Shown one piece after another: positions 5,223 to 5,366 of a stretch of 5,366 nt of DNA. The translations under genes and the position numbers were made by a program. Under the pieces are notes generated by a model that saw only the letters and a list, made by a program, of their open reading frames with translations, searched no databases and was not told the origin of the DNA. Each line of letters begins with the position of its first letter. Within the stretch, counting starts at the first letter, position 1. The stretch comes from Bacillota bacterium (GTDB lineage: Bacteria; Bacillota; Clostridia; Lachnospirales; Lachnospiraceae), in the NCBI GenBank assembly GCA_023424995.1, contig JAFADH010000354.1:1-5366 (forward strand), written 5' to 3'.

Positions 5223-5366
5223 TTAAACGGACAAAAAATCCTTTAATAAATTCATACACACCTTCTTACGGTATGCGGCTGTGGAACGCTGGTCATCAAT
5301 GGGACGGATATACTCCCCATAGCTGTCTGCGATCTCCTGCTTCAGCTCCCCGAGCTCCCGGAGGGT
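5223..5366 (-). CDS. Molybdopterin-enzyme FAD-binding subunit, C-terminal fragment (YgfM/XdhB-like)
   Basis: Partial gene entering from the right edge; the last 47 residues and TAA are visible. The key stretch is IRPIDDQRSTAAYRKKV followed by a short hydrophobic helix (MNLLKDFLSV). P-x-D-D-x-R-(A/S)-(S/T)-x-x-Y-R is the signature of the C-terminal helical domain of the medium FAD subunits of xanthine dehydrogenase and CO dehydrogenase relatives. These pass electrons from the 2Fe-2S subunit to NAD or another acceptor. In E. coli the gene beside ssnA is ygfM, of this same family, so the position fits. Whether it is orthologous to YgfM or a general XdhB cannot be told from 47 residues. It is co-directional with ssnA and 263 bp upstream of it. 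Confidence 0.75.
   Translation of the reverse strand, partial: TLRELGELKQEIADSYGEYIRPIDDQRSTAAYRKKVCMNLLKDFLSV

Overview
The window is a stretch of one co-oriented gene cluster, with every recognisable gene on the minus strand. It carries the 3' end of a molybdopterin-enzyme FAD subunit (YgfM/XdhB-like), ssnA, a shortened ygfK-like gene, dpaL (ygeX) and the 5' end of a ygeY-like gene. This is the gene set of the E. coli ygeW-ygeX-ygeY...ygfK-ssnA-ygfM-xdhD region, which has been linked to anaerobic uric acid/purine breakdown in gut bacteria. Strong AGGAGG-type ribosome sites, moderate GC and the protein style suggest an anaerobic Firmicute, probably a Clostridia/Lachnospiraceae gut organism. 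That placement is inference; no marker gene is present.

Layout in the direction of transcription, right to left: FAD subunit tail (5366-5223); an AT-rich gap with a 15-bp tandem array (about 4983-5106); ssnA (4959-3625); a roughly 156-bp centred palindrome resembling a MITE (3469-3624), followed by a short possible gene remnant (3352-3468); the ygfK-like gene (3324-1540); a spacer with a 13-bp tandem array (1373-1436); dpaL (1362-166, start moved inward from the longest reading frame); and the first 33 codons of a ygeY-like hydrolase (99-1).

In the likely pathway, the molybdo-flavoenzyme (FAD subunit) and the YgfK iron-sulfur protein handle redox chemistry on the purine. SsnA is an amidohydrolase/deaminase-type enzyme, YgeY is a hydrolase for ring-opened intermediates, and DpaL turns 2,3-diaminopropionate into pyruvate and ammonia. 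Apart from the DpaL reaction these roles are inferred from family and context.

Two things stand out. First, the ygfK product is 594 residues, against about 1030 in E. coli. The N-terminal dihydroorotate-dehydrogenase-like domain joins the C-terminal 2[4Fe-4S] domain through a low-complexity Gly/Asn/Lys/Glu linker, and the central FAD/NAD(P)H domain is missing. Second, four unrelated short tandem arrays (9, 13, 15 and 15 bp) plus one palindromic element sit inside about 3.7 kb. The two arrays inside the gene have unit lengths divisible by three, which suggests repeated slippage filtered for reading frame.
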